64,000 bases of DNA from CBDEGU01 sp965238045. Lineage in GTDB: Bacteria > Acidobacteriota > Terriglobia > Bryobacterales > UBA6623. A model generated the notes under the pieces. It saw only the letters and a list, made by a program, of their open reading frames with translations. It did no database searches and had not been told where the DNA came from. The stretch lies in NCBI GenBank assembly GCA_965238045.1, contig CBDEGU010000010.1:310001-374000 (forward strand), written 5' to 3'. A program made the position numbers and the translations under genes. This document shows, piece after piece, positions 1 through 8,010 of the stretch (position 1 is its first letter; each line of letters opens with the position of its first letter).

Positions 1-699
1 TCACCACTCCGGCATCTGTCCCAGCATCCGTCCCGCCGCCACCGGACCCACCCGAGCCAGGCCCGCCCGCCGCATCCGCCGCCGCCCGATCCGGGTCCAG
101 CCGCGTGATGTCGCTGTTCAAATCCGAGAGCACCGCCTCGTAGGCCTGCCGAAGATACAGCAGAATGTCGAGAGATTCCCCGCCCCCGTCCCGGATCGCC
201 TCCCACTCACCGATCGCTTTCCGGTGCTGACCCGACCGCAAGTAAGCCAGCCCAAGCCACGACCGCACTTCCTGATTCGAGGGGTTTTCTTCGTGCGCTT
301 TTTGCAGACGGGGAACGCCGTCTCGACGCGCCCGAGCATCAGCAGGTCGAAGCCCAGCAACCCGTTCACCCCGCCCAAATCCGGCTTCACCTCCAGCGCC
401 CGCTCGAACGACGCCACCGCCAGCGACAGCTTCCCCTCCCGATGGCGCACCAGTCCCAGACTGGCCTGCAACTGCGCCACATCGGGCGCCAGCTTCAGCG
501 CCGCCTCGAACTCTCGCGCCGCATCGCCCAGCCGCTCTTCGTCGCGAGCCCGCAGTCCGCGCTGAACGTGACCGGAAAGCTGCGCGGCCCTGTCCTTCCG
601 CGGGTCCTCCTGCTGGGCGCTTGCCAGCCAGCCAGCCGCTAACAGCACTACACATAAATGGACGACCCACACCCGCCCGCCTTGCCAGCGCATCTTCAC
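1..699 (-). pseudogene. TPR-repeat exported protein, frameshifted and cut by the window edge
   Basis: The N-terminus has a signal peptide (hydrophobic core VVHLCVVLLAAGWLASA), followed by TPR-like helices (ARDEERLGDAAREFEAALKL, GKLSLAVASFERALEVKP). After about residue 130 the frame turns into arginine/cysteine-rich nonsense. Inserting one C in the C-run at 310-313 restores a sensible TPR reading (LQKAHEENPSNQEVRSWLGL and onward). That second frame stays open to base 1, so the gene continues outside the window. It is either a genuine one-base deletion or a homopolymer sequencing error. It lies downstream of the E1 fusion gene on the same strand, with a gap of about 70 bp. Specific function is unknown. 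Confidence 0.6.
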
Positions 700-772
700 C
701 GCCGGAACCTCATCTTTTTCACTGGGCGCGCTTCGGCCACGGGCTCCTACGCTCTTCGCGGCCGAGAGGCCA

Positions 773-3013
773 TTAGTACCTCAGCACCCGCTCCATCTCG
801 CGCTCGAGATCCCCTACTTGCGGCAAGATTTCATTTTCGATCTTCGGATTGTAGGCAACCCACACATCCATCGCCCCGACCCGTCCCACCGGCGCATCGA
901 GACAATCAAACAACTCCCCGCCAATCCGCGCCGCGATCTCCGCGCCGTACCCGAACGAGAGACAGTCTTCATGCACCACCAGCGCCCGGCTCGTCTTCCG
1001 AACCGAGGCAGCAATCGCCTTCCAATCATACGGACTCAGCGTCCGTAAATCTAGAATTTCGATCGACTGGCCCGTCCGCGCTTCCACATGCTTCGCCGCC
1101 CGCATCGAGCGCTGCACCAGCGCGCCATAGGTAACAACGGTCAGCCCGCTGCCTTCCCGCACCTTCCGCGCGCAACCAAACGGAATCATATAGTCCGGCC
1201 CCGGATACGGATTGCGATTATACGTTTCCCGGTAGAGCTTCTTATGCTCCAAGAACAGCACCGGGTCGTCACAGCGAATCGCCGTTCGCAGCAAACCATT
1301 CGCATCGGCCGCGTTGGAGGGAAACACCACCCTCAGCCCCGGAATATGCGTAAAGAGCACTTCGCCCGACTGGCTGTGATAGATCCCGCCCCCGCCCAGA
1401 TATCCGCCGATCGGCGCGCGGATCACCACCGGGCACCGGAAACCGTTATGCGACCGCCAGCGCAGAGTCGCCAGTTCATTGCGAATCTGCATCATCGCCG
1501 GCCAGATGTAGTCGAAGAACTGAATTTCCACCACCGGCTTGAGCCCCCGCGTGGCCATGCCGATCGCGCGGCCGGCAATGGCCGCCTCCGCCAGCGGTGA
1601 GTTGAACACCCGCTCGCCACCGAATTCCCGCTGCAGCCCGGCGGTCACCTTGAAAACTCCGCCCTTGCCTTTGACGCGATCCAGGTGCTCTGCCCGCGTG
1701 CAGTCGGCCACATCTTCTCCGAACACAACCATGCGCGGATTCCGCCTCATTTCATCCTTCAGGCAGAGGTTGATCAGATCGACCATCGTCTTCGGGTCAC
1801 CCTGGAAGCGCGGCGCGCTATCGAATTCCTCCGAAGCAGGATCGGCCAGCGGCGAATAGAGATATTTCGTAATCGAGTTTTGCGCGGGCTCCGCCGCCTG
1901 ATCCTGCCCGCGCTGATCCGGCCCGCGCTGATCCAGCGGAGCCTGGCCGGACCCGGGCCGAGTCACCGCCGGCTGGTCCGCCGCCAGCGCCGACTCGACA
2001 GCCTGATGGACCTCGATGTCCACATCATGGTGCATCGTAAAGATCGCATGCTCGTCGGCAAAACCTTGTTCTATTAGTTGACCCGCAAAGCGGCGCAGCG
2101 GATCCCGCTCTACTTCGCGGGCGAGTTCCTCCGGCGGCTTGTAGAGGCTTTCATTATCCGAGAGCGAGTGCGCATAGAGCCGTATCGTCTGAGCGTGAAC
2201 CAGCGCCGGTCCGCGCCCCGATCGGCAATGTCCGATGGCCTGCTCCAGCCCCCGGCGGCTTGCAAAGTAATCGAGCCCGTCCACCTCCTCCACCGCAAGA
2301 TCTGGGAACGAACCAACCAGCTTCGAGATGGCTCCGCCCGCTGTCTGCGCCTCGATCGGAACCGAAATGGCATACTCGTTGTCCTCGATCAGGAAGATGA
2401 CCGGGAGGCGTTCGAGACAGGCGGCGTTGAGAGCTTCCCAAAACTCGCCCTCGCTCGTGGCCCCGTCGCCCGAACACACCAGCACGACCGCATCGTCCCG
2501 CTCCCCAGCCCGGTCCCCAGCCCCATCGCCGACACTGCCGCCGGCACTGGCCCGCTTCCCCCCGGTCCCCATCAGCCGCGAGGCATGAGCGCAGCCCACG
2601 GCCTGCAAGAATTGCGTTCCGGTCGGACTCGAGGAAGAGACGATGTTCAGCGCCGGGCTCGACCAATGCGACGGCATCTGGCGTCCGCCCGAAGCCTGGT
2701 CGGCCGATGAACCGACCGCCTGCAAGAGCATATCGAGCGGTGACACGCCCAGCGCCAGGCAGAGCGCCCGGTCGCGGTAGTAGGGATAACACCAATCGGT
2801 GCCGGGCCGCAGCAGCAACCCGGCCGCGGTCTGCACCACTTCGTGACCCGCGGCGCTGACTTGAAAATAGATCTGATTCCGCCGCTTGAGAATAATCTCG
2901 CGATCATCCAGACGGCGCGACAGGTACATCAGCCGGTAAGCTTCCAGCGGATCATGCGCCCCGCGGCCGCCCGCCGTTAACGTCGCTCTGTCAATACCGC
3001 TTTCCTCGGCCAT
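773..3013 (-). CDS. 2-oxoacid dehydrogenase E1 component, alpha and beta subunits fused
   Basis: This is the thiamine-diphosphate-dependent first enzyme of a branched-chain 2-oxoacid or pyruvate-type dehydrogenase complex. It decarboxylates the 2-oxoacid and passes the acyl group to lipoyl-E2. The alpha half (about residues 20-390) carries GRQMPSHW, SSPTGTQF and the ThDP motif GDG (182-184) through N212. The beta half (about 425-746) has GEDVADC, the LAEAAIAGRAIGMA segment and the C-terminal transketolase domain (VVTYGALVQRS, DLRTLSPYDW). A 25-residue Q/D/P-rich linker joins them. The start is placed at 3013 because the longer frame begins in low-complexity residues that overlap the neighbouring lipoprotein gene. 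A glycine/arginine-rich insert lies just before the ThDP motif. No E2 or E3 gene is in the window. Substrate cannot be fixed from sequence alone. Confidence 0.88.
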   Translation of the reverse strand: MAEESGIDRATLTAGGRGAHDPLEAYRLMYLSRRLDDREIILKRRNQIYFQVSAAGHEVVQTAAGLLLRPGTDWCYPYYRDRALCLALGVSPLDMLLQAVGSSADQASGGRQMPSHWSSPALNIVSSSSPTGTQFLQAVGCAHASRLMGTGGKRASAGGSVGDGAGDRAGERDDAVVLVCSGDGATSEGEFWEALNAACLERLPVIFLIEDNEYAISVPIEAQTAGGAISKLVGSFPDLAVEEVDGLDYFASRRGLEQAIGHCRSGRGPALVHAQTIRLYAHSLSDNESLYKPPEELAREVERDPLRRFAGQLIEQGFADEHAIFTMHHDVDIEVHQAVESALAADQPAVTRPGSGQAPLDQRGPDQRGQDQAAEPAQNSITKYLYSPLADPASEEFDSAPRFQGDPKTMVDLINLCLKDEMRRNPRMVVFGEDVADCTRAEHLDRVKGKGGVFKVTAGLQREFGGERVFNSPLAEAAIAGRAIGMATRGLKPVVEIQFFDYIWPAMMQIRNELATLRWRSHNGFRCPVVIRAPIGGYLGGGGIYHSQSGEVLFTHIPGLRVVFPSNAADANGLLRTAIRCDDPVLFLEHKKLYRETYNRNPYPGPDYMIPFGCARKVREGSGLTVVTYGALVQRSMRAAKHVEARTGQSIEILDLRTLSPYDWKAIAASVRKTSRALVVHEDCLSFGYGAEIAARIGGELFDCLDAPVGRVGAMDVWVAYNPKIENEILPQVGDLEREMERVLRY

Positions 3014-3113
3014 ATCCGCAAGCCCAAGCCCCGCTCCGCCGGCGCCAGGGCGCCAGCCGGCACACTCCGGGGTGCCGCCCGCCCAGCGCTCCAGGCCCAA
3101 TCCACCGGAACCA

Positions 3114-3593
3114 TCACTCCGTCTGGATCTCAACCCCGCCGATATAGACCTCGTCGTCGCTGACGAAGACCGTCGCCTGAATCTTCGAGCCTACTTTCAG
3201 CTTCGACCAATCGGCGTCATCTTTGACGGGAAACGTCATCGTCATCGCGTCCATCCACCCTTCGATCTCTTCGTGGTCGATGACGGCGGCCTGGGCATCC
3301 TGATCAAGCCCCAGAATCGTGCCGCGCAGGGTGTACTCTTCCACCGAAGCCGCGGCCTCACTCTTTTCGGTTTCGGCTGGCTCGGGGGCCGGGCTAGCAT
3401 CTCCGGCGGAATCCTGTCCGCAGCCCGCAAGCAGCAAGCCCGCAAACAGGGCCATCGCTCCTGCCAAGCCTGGCATGTGCCAGAGAGCGGGGCGCCAGGC
3501 AGTGAGCTGCCCGGCGGCGAGGCGCGGGACAGGGACGTATGGGACAGGCTCGTCCGTGAGTCGTTTCGAACGAAAAATCGTCAACCGGTTCAT
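3114..3593 (-). CDS. CusF-like copper-binding lipoprotein
   Basis: The C-terminal half matches the CusF/copper-binding periplasmic fold often found beside SCO1-type proteins: GTILGLDQDAQAAVIDHEEI, then the metal-binding WMDAMTMTFPV with its Met pair, and a beta strand ATVFVSDDEVYIGGVEI. A lipobox LLLAGC (Cys58) follows a hydrophobic stretch, so the mature protein should be lipid-anchored outside the cytoplasm. An A/E/P-rich linker separates anchor and domain. The start at 3593 gives a long n-region. An ATG at 3476 would give a more normal 18-residue signal but lacks a ribosome site and positive charge, so the start is uncertain. It ends about 100 bp upstream of the E1 gene on the same strand. 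A copper-chaperone role is inferred from family. Confidence 0.72.
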   Translation of the reverse strand: MNRLTIFRSKRLTDEPVPYVPVPRLAAGQLTAWRPALWHMPGLAGAMALFAGLLLAGCGQDSAGDASPAPEPAETEKSEAAASVEEYTLRGTILGLDQDAQAAVIDHEEIEGWMDAMTMTFPVKDDADWSKLKVGSKIQATVFVSDDEVYIGGVEIQTE

Positions 3594-4238
3594 AATGCTC
3601 ACTATCGCATTCGGAGCCGCGAATCTCAACGCTGAGGACAGTCTCTCGCCAGCTCGAAGACGAAACAAGCTGCCAGGCCCCGCCCGCCCCGAGCGCAGGC
3701 GCCGCAAGGCGCAAACCTAGGCCAGTCAAAGAGACTTCCGACAATCCCGGTGATCGCAACGGGTCGATGCAACACTTTGCCATGAAAGGGGAAGGGAAAG
3801 TGTTGCATCGACCCGTTGCGATCACCCCCATTGCCGGAAGTAGCACCCAACCCATCGTGGCGGCCCGTTCGACGGGCGCTTGGCGCTCTGTAGTCAGCCA
3901 CTGCAAGATCGTCGAGAAGCTTGGCGAGGGCGAGGCGCTGCCGATCCAGCCGCGGGCTGAGTCGCGGCGGCACGCAAGTCAGGGACGCCGCCGGGCAGGC
4001 ACAGCGCCTCCTGATCGTCTTTGGCGCGCCAGGCGCCCTATCCCGGGCGCAGCCTGCAAACCCCCGACTACACCTGTTTCCTTCTCGTCTTGAAAGCAAA
4101 ATCCACAGCTACCCACATCACGGGCAAGGATGTGCACCGCTAGCAGTCTGGGAAGATGCGGCGCGAATCGTGCTTGGGTGACGAGGGCGCTTCCTTGTTG
4201 TCTTGCGGGTGTTCGTGTACCATTATCGGGTACGGGGT
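3594..4238. other. intergenic region with a large hairpin, no convincing gene
   Basis: Overlapping open frames on both strands have arginine- and cysteine-rich translations without recognisable domains, so none is called. The only clear structure is the long inverted repeat at 3735-3840. The last 150 bases lead into the cytochrome b gene and probably hold its promoter, but I see no clean -35/-10 pair. Confidence 0.6.
3735..3840. repeat. 44-bp-arm inverted repeat (large hairpin)
   Basis: Arms 3735-3778 and 3797-3840 are reverse complements at 40 of 44 positions. The inner 29 bp (3750-3778 against 3797-3825) match perfectly around an 18-nt loop. The outer part carries CTTCCGRCAAT, which recurs at 5961. 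There is no T-run on either side, so it is not a typical terminator. It could be a REP/MITE-type palindromic element. Confidence 0.85.
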
Positions 4239-4967
4239 ATGACGGAGTCCTCCTACACTGCCAGGTCGTTTGCGCCCCGATCCGATGTTTCAGGCGCAGC
4301 CAGGCATTCGGCAGTCGTCCGCATCACGCACTGGGTCAACGTGGTCAGCTTTGCCGGCCTTGTGGTCAGCGGCGTCGCTATTCTCATCTCACACCCGCGA
4401 CTCTACTGGGGCGAAACCGGCAACTGGGAAACGCCGTCGCTGCTGGACCTGCCGCTTCCGTTCGTGCTGGAGGGTCAAAATGGCTGGGCCCGGTATCTCC
4501 ACTTCTTAGCCGCGTGGGCAGGCGTTGGCAACGGCGTGTTTTATCTGCTCTCTGGAGTCATCGCACGGCACTTCCGTAAGAACCTGCTTCCGCGAAGAGG
4601 CGATCTGGACTGGAACTCCATTTCAAAGACCCTCGTCAGCGAATTGCGATTCCGGCGCGGCTCCGGGCGAGAGTCGCAGACCTACAACATTCTCCAACGC
4701 GTCGCCTACTTAGTTGTTGTGTTTCTTCTTTTCCCCGCGGCGATCTGGACTGGCCTTGCGATGTCTCCCGCCATTACGTCGGTCGTTCCCGTGATTGTAA
4801 ATGTCGCGGGCGGGCACCAGTCCGCGCGCACGATTCACTTTGTTGTGGCGAACGCGTTGGTCCTCTTTCTGCTCGTCCACATCGCGATGGTTGTCCGCGC
4901 TGGTTTCGGGAGCCAAATGCGGGCGATGATCACGGGTCACCATGCCCGCGGCAAGGAGAGCCCATGA
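4239..4967 (+). CDS. cytochrome b561-type membrane subunit
   Basis: This is a four-to-five-helix membrane cytochrome of the thiosulfate reductase / formate dehydrogenase gamma type. Histidines in hydrophobic helices are candidate haem ligands: RITHWVNVVSF, RYLHFLAAW, RTIHFVVANALVLFLLVHIAMV. A typical YWGETGNW loop lies after helix 1. The start at 4239 follows a GGTACGGGG purine stretch; an upstream in-frame start at 4203 is less likely. Its stop overlaps the start of the molybdopterin oxidoreductase gene (ATGA), so the two are co-translated. The pair probably forms a membrane-anchored redox enzyme, with this subunit carrying electrons to or from the quinone pool. Confidence 0.85.
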   Translation: MTESSYTARSFAPRSDVSGAARHSAVVRITHWVNVVSFAGLVVSGVAILISHPRLYWGETGNWETPSLLDLPLPFVLEGQNGWARYLHFLAAWAGVGNGVFYLLSGVIARHFRKNLLPRRGDLDWNSISKTLVSELRFRRGSGRESQTYNILQRVAYLVVVFLLFPAAIWTGLAMSPAITSVVPVIVNVAGGHQSARTIHFVVANALVLFLLVHIAMVVRAGFGSQMRAMITGHHARGKESP

Positions 4968-5728
4968 GCAAGCCACTATCACGCCGCCGACTCATCACCG
5001 CTGGTTTAGGCGCCGCCGCGGGGGCATCGGGTTTGGCTGTCGCCGCGCGGGTGGCAGACCGATACGGGCTGATCCCGCCTGACCATCAGGGGATCTACGG
5101 CGTGGGCGAAACCCTTACTTATGCCTCCCACCGGCTGCTGATGTCCTACGGGTCGATGGCCCGCAAGTTCGAACGGAGCGCCATCTCGAGCGTCGCTCCA
5201 GAGAATGGAGCCATTCCGGAAGAAGACGAGTTCAAGCGTCTCACGGACGGCGGATTCGCGGATTGGCGCGTAATGGTTGACGGCATGGTAGAGCGTCCCA
5301 CCTCTTTTTCGCTGGCCGAACTCAAGGGTTATCTGGCTAGTACGCAGATCACCCTCCTGGCTTGCGAAGAGGGCTGGTCCTTCATCGCGGAATGGACCGG
5401 CGTCGCGCTTTCCCATGTCCTGAACCTGGCGGGAGTCCGGCCGCGGGCGAAGTATGTCGTCTACTTTTCTCATCAGAAGGGTTGGTGGGACAGCATCGAT
5501 ATGCCCGAAGCCCGGCATCCGCAAACTCTTCTGACGTATGGAATGAACGGCGAAGATCTCGCTGTGGGCCATGGCGCTCCGCTGCGCCTGCGCGTTCCCC
5601 GCCAACTGGGTTATAAGAGCGTGAAATACTTATCGCGTATCACGGTAACGGATAGTTTGAAGGACTTTGGAAAGGGCCTGGGGTCCGCGGCTTCTGAATT
5701 TGGTTATTCCTGGTATGCGGGGATCTGA
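4964..5728 (+). CDS. Tat-exported molybdopterin oxidoreductase (sulfite-oxidase / MsrP-like fold)
   Basis: The N-terminus has a twin-arginine signal (SRRRLITAGLGAAAGASG), so the folded, cofactor-loaded enzyme should be exported. The core matches the oxidoreductase molybdopterin-binding domain: DWRVMVDGMVERP, the cofactor cysteine C134 in LLACEEGW, then YFSHQKGWWDSIDMPEARHPQTLL and GAPLRLRVPRQLGYKSVKYL. At 254 residues it has only the Mo-binding domain and no C-terminal dimerisation domain. Translational coupling to the upstream cytochrome b supports a two-subunit respiratory or repair enzyme. Substrate (sulfite, sulfoxide or other) is not resolvable here. Confidence 0.85.
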   Translation: MSKPLSRRRLITAGLGAAAGASGLAVAARVADRYGLIPPDHQGIYGVGETLTYASHRLLMSYGSMARKFERSAISSVAPENGAIPEEDEFKRLTDGGFADWRVMVDGMVERPTSFSLAELKGYLASTQITLLACEEGWSFIAEWTGVALSHVLNLAGVRPRAKYVVYFSHQKGWWDSIDMPEARHPQTLLTYGMNGEDLAVGHGAPLRLRVPRQLGYKSVKYLSRITVTDSLKDFGKGLGSAASEFGYSWYAGI

Positions 5729-5730
5729 GC

Positions 5731-5905
5731 AGGTCTTGTGGGCGGACCTTGGAGCGGGGCAGTACGCTGGTAGCGGTCGAGGTCTCAAGGGAGGAAGAGT
5801 TCACGATCGGCGCCCGCACACGACTGTGCCAGCGCAACGAACTGGAGAGCGACGACGCTAGCCCCAACTACGCCGTCTCCTCAGATGGCCAGCGGTTCCT
5901 GCCGT
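5731..5905 (+). pseudogene. remnant of a PD40/WD40-like C-terminus of a Ser/Thr kinase-type protein
   Basis: The frame reads LVAVEVSREEEFTIGARTRL and then PNYAVSSDGQRFLP. This matches the end of the beta-propeller region common in PknB-type kinases of this kind of genome (pattern LMAVEV...G.P..LF...NYDVSPDGQRFL). No start codon, kinase domain or full propeller is present, and after the DGQRFLP motif the translation loses similarity. It begins immediately after the molybdopterin gene. I read it as a decayed fragment. Confidence 0.5.
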
Positions 5906-6569
5906 GGAGCCAGTCAACCCGGACGGGAGGCGGCTGGCCGTGGCTCTGGCCCGCGAGCTACTTCCGACAATCCCCCTTCGCGGAAGTGCGGGCTGCGACC
6001 GTGTCAGGCAAGATGAGCGCGTGGATCCATACTTGCCGACAAGGGCGGATCTAGCCGCACTTCCTAGTCTTCGAGGCCGTTGAAGGGAAGAGAGCGACAC
6101 TTGTCCCCGATTGCCTGCCTCACAGCCAAACGAATCTGCCGATCGGCCTAAGCGCCTTTGTTGTAACAAGTTAAGAACTGAGGACAGCGGATTGTTGGTG
6201 CGAACGCGATATTTCACTAGTTTCCGGTGGCATCATGCCAATCATCTTTTTCTTGAGCCAGTTAGAGCGAAATGCAGTAGATGACGGCAAGGTACAGAAC
6301 TGGCCGCTGAACGGCCATTGAGTGCGCCTGGATCTACGCTGTGCTGTTTGGGGGAATTCATGTGGCATAATCGGAGCACTGATGCCGATTTGTGAGGCTC
6401 TCGAAGCCGACGAATCCTAGGCCGAGAGGTGCCGCGTTACAATCGGCCGACGAGTCGAACGGCCCTCGTGGAGGCTGGAATCAAGGAGCAAACGGATGAG
6501 CGACGAGCAAGCCGCGGCGGATTGAGACGCTAGCTGGGCGAAATTGAGAGCGCCAGCGAAGGAGTAACT
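5906..6569. other. intergenic region without a recognisable gene
   Basis: Only short open frames with no family resemblance are present. The stretch at 5957-5988 repeats the GCTACTTCCGACAATCCC motif of the 3.7-kb hairpin and folds on itself (ACTTCCG...CGGAAGT). A strong ribosome site AAGGAG lies just before the methyltransferase start at 6570. Nothing else is evident. Confidence 0.55.
5957..5988. repeat. short REP-like hairpin sharing the CTTCCGACAATCCC motif
   Basis: GCTACTTCCGACAATCCC matches the outer arm of the inverted repeat at 3735-3840. Seven bases pair with CGGAAGT to give a small hairpin. It may be a degenerate solo end of the same repeat family. Confidence 0.4.
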
Positions 6570-7730
6570 ATGATGCAAATCGACCGGAAAGTATTCTTAC
6601 AACTTGTTGCAGGGGCTGGTCTTCTATCCGGCTGCAATTCGCCGCAGTCTGTTGACGAAAGAGCGGAAACGCCAACAGCGGACGCAACCGATGACTTTTC
6701 CCTCCGTGTCCTCGATGATGTCGCCACCTGCTTCAGGGGGGCGCTCGCCTATATCGGTGACAAGCTGGGAATCTTTCGCGCAATGAAGGGCGCGGGACCT
6801 CTCACGACCGATCAACTTGCCGCCAAAACCAATCTAGACGCACGATACCTTCAGGAGTGGCTGGCGACCATGGCAACGGCGAGTTACGTCGAGTATCACT
6901 CGGGCGAAGGCACGTTCTCCCTGTCTGACGAACACGCCGCAGTACTCACCGATGAAGACTCAGCGGGGTTCCAAGGCGGTTACCTGCAGCTTCTCTTTTC
7001 GCTCGTCAGCGCAGCGCCCCAGGTGGCAGAAGCTTTCCAAACCGGCCAACCTGTAACCGCGGATCAATACCACCCTGACCTGTGGAAGGGAATCGAGCGG
7101 ATGTCGCATTACGGTTTCCAACACTTGCTTGCCCAGCAATGGCTGCCTGCAGTACCGGGCGCTGTTGACAGGCTGGAGAACGGAGGGTCAGTGCTTGACT
7201 ATAGCTGCGGCAATGGGGGCGCCATCATCGCGATGGCCCGTGCCTTCCCGAGTGCCACTTTCGTCGGCCGGGATCCCTTCGGCCCATCGATTCAGACAGC
7301 CCGTGGAGTTGCGGCAAAAGAGGGTCTCGACGATCGCGTGAATTTCGAGCAAGGCTCATTCACTGGACTCCCCGAAGCCGCGTTCGACCTGATCTCCATC
7401 TTCAACTCGGTCCATCACTATCCGGACCCGGTAGAGGTTCTTGGCGGCCTCAAGCAGGCACTCAAACCCGGAGGGTCCCTACTGATAGGGGAGTGGACTG
7501 TCTCGGAGAACCTGATGGAGAACGCGAACCCAGTCGGACGCGAGATCTTCGGAGTTAGCGCCCTCCTTTGCCTCCACGACTCAGTGGCAGACGGCGGGGT
7601 GGCCAGTGGGACGGGTATGTTGGAGTCGAAACTTCATGCGTACGGGCGCGAGGCGGGATTTGGGCATGTGGAGCGGCTGCCGATGGGGACTTCCGCCATC
7701 GGATTCGGGCTTCACGAAATGCGGGTTTGA
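6570..7730 (+). CDS. class I SAM-dependent methyltransferase with an N-terminal lipoprotein-like signal
   Basis: The body resembles the Rv2258c-type methyltransferases. An N-terminal winged-helix segment (LTTDQLAAKTNLDARYLQEWL, YVEYHSGEGTFSLSDEHAAVL) is followed by a Rossmann fold with motif I VLDYSCGNG (208-216), an acidic RDP at strand 2, FDLISIFNSVHHYPDP and LKPGGSLLIGEW. An AAGGAG ribosome site 5 nt upstream fixes the start. The first 22 residues are odd: DRKVFLQLVAGAGLLSGC looks like a Tat-type lipoprotein signal with lipobox Cys22, yet SAM is cytoplasmic. Substrate is unknown. The gene stands alone between a kinase remnant and a convergent TPR gene. Confidence 0.8.
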   Translation: MMQIDRKVFLQLVAGAGLLSGCNSPQSVDERAETPTADATDDFSLRVLDDVATCFRGALAYIGDKLGIFRAMKGAGPLTTDQLAAKTNLDARYLQEWLATMATASYVEYHSGEGTFSLSDEHAAVLTDEDSAGFQGGYLQLLFSLVSAAPQVAEAFQTGQPVTADQYHPDLWKGIERMSHYGFQHLLAQQWLPAVPGAVDRLENGGSVLDYSCGNGGAIIAMARAFPSATFVGRDPFGPSIQTARGVAAKEGLDDRVNFEQGSFTGLPEAAFDLISIFNSVHHYPDPVEVLGGLKQALKPGGSLLIGEWTVSENLMENANPVGREIFGVSALLCLHDSVADGGVASGTGMLESKLHAYGREAGFGHVERLPMGTSAIGFGLHEMRV

Positions 7731-8010
7731 GTGGGCGGATTCTGTTGCCTTCATTGTTAGCTTTTGGGAACAAGCGCTGCCACAAACGATGCTCCGAGAG
7801 CATGCCCCCCCCCGCCAAACGGCTCTAATGCCCTATTCAAGGGCTTCTGAGCGCTTTCGGCCTGTCGCCAGTTGGGCGGGAAATAAATTTTTAGTGGCTA
7901 TGCGTCGAACGGGCGAAATGCCGATTTAGGAACGGTTCCGATGGGGGAAACGCTGCTCCAAGTCGCTCGCGATCCCGGGCATCTCGGCACCAAATCGAGC
8001 AAGTCGCGTC

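Noticed and set aside
3626..4099. 157-codon minus-strand frame across the large hairpin, possible transposase relic
   Set aside because: Translation has no recognisable motif and runs through both arms of the palindrome; composition is like other random frames here.
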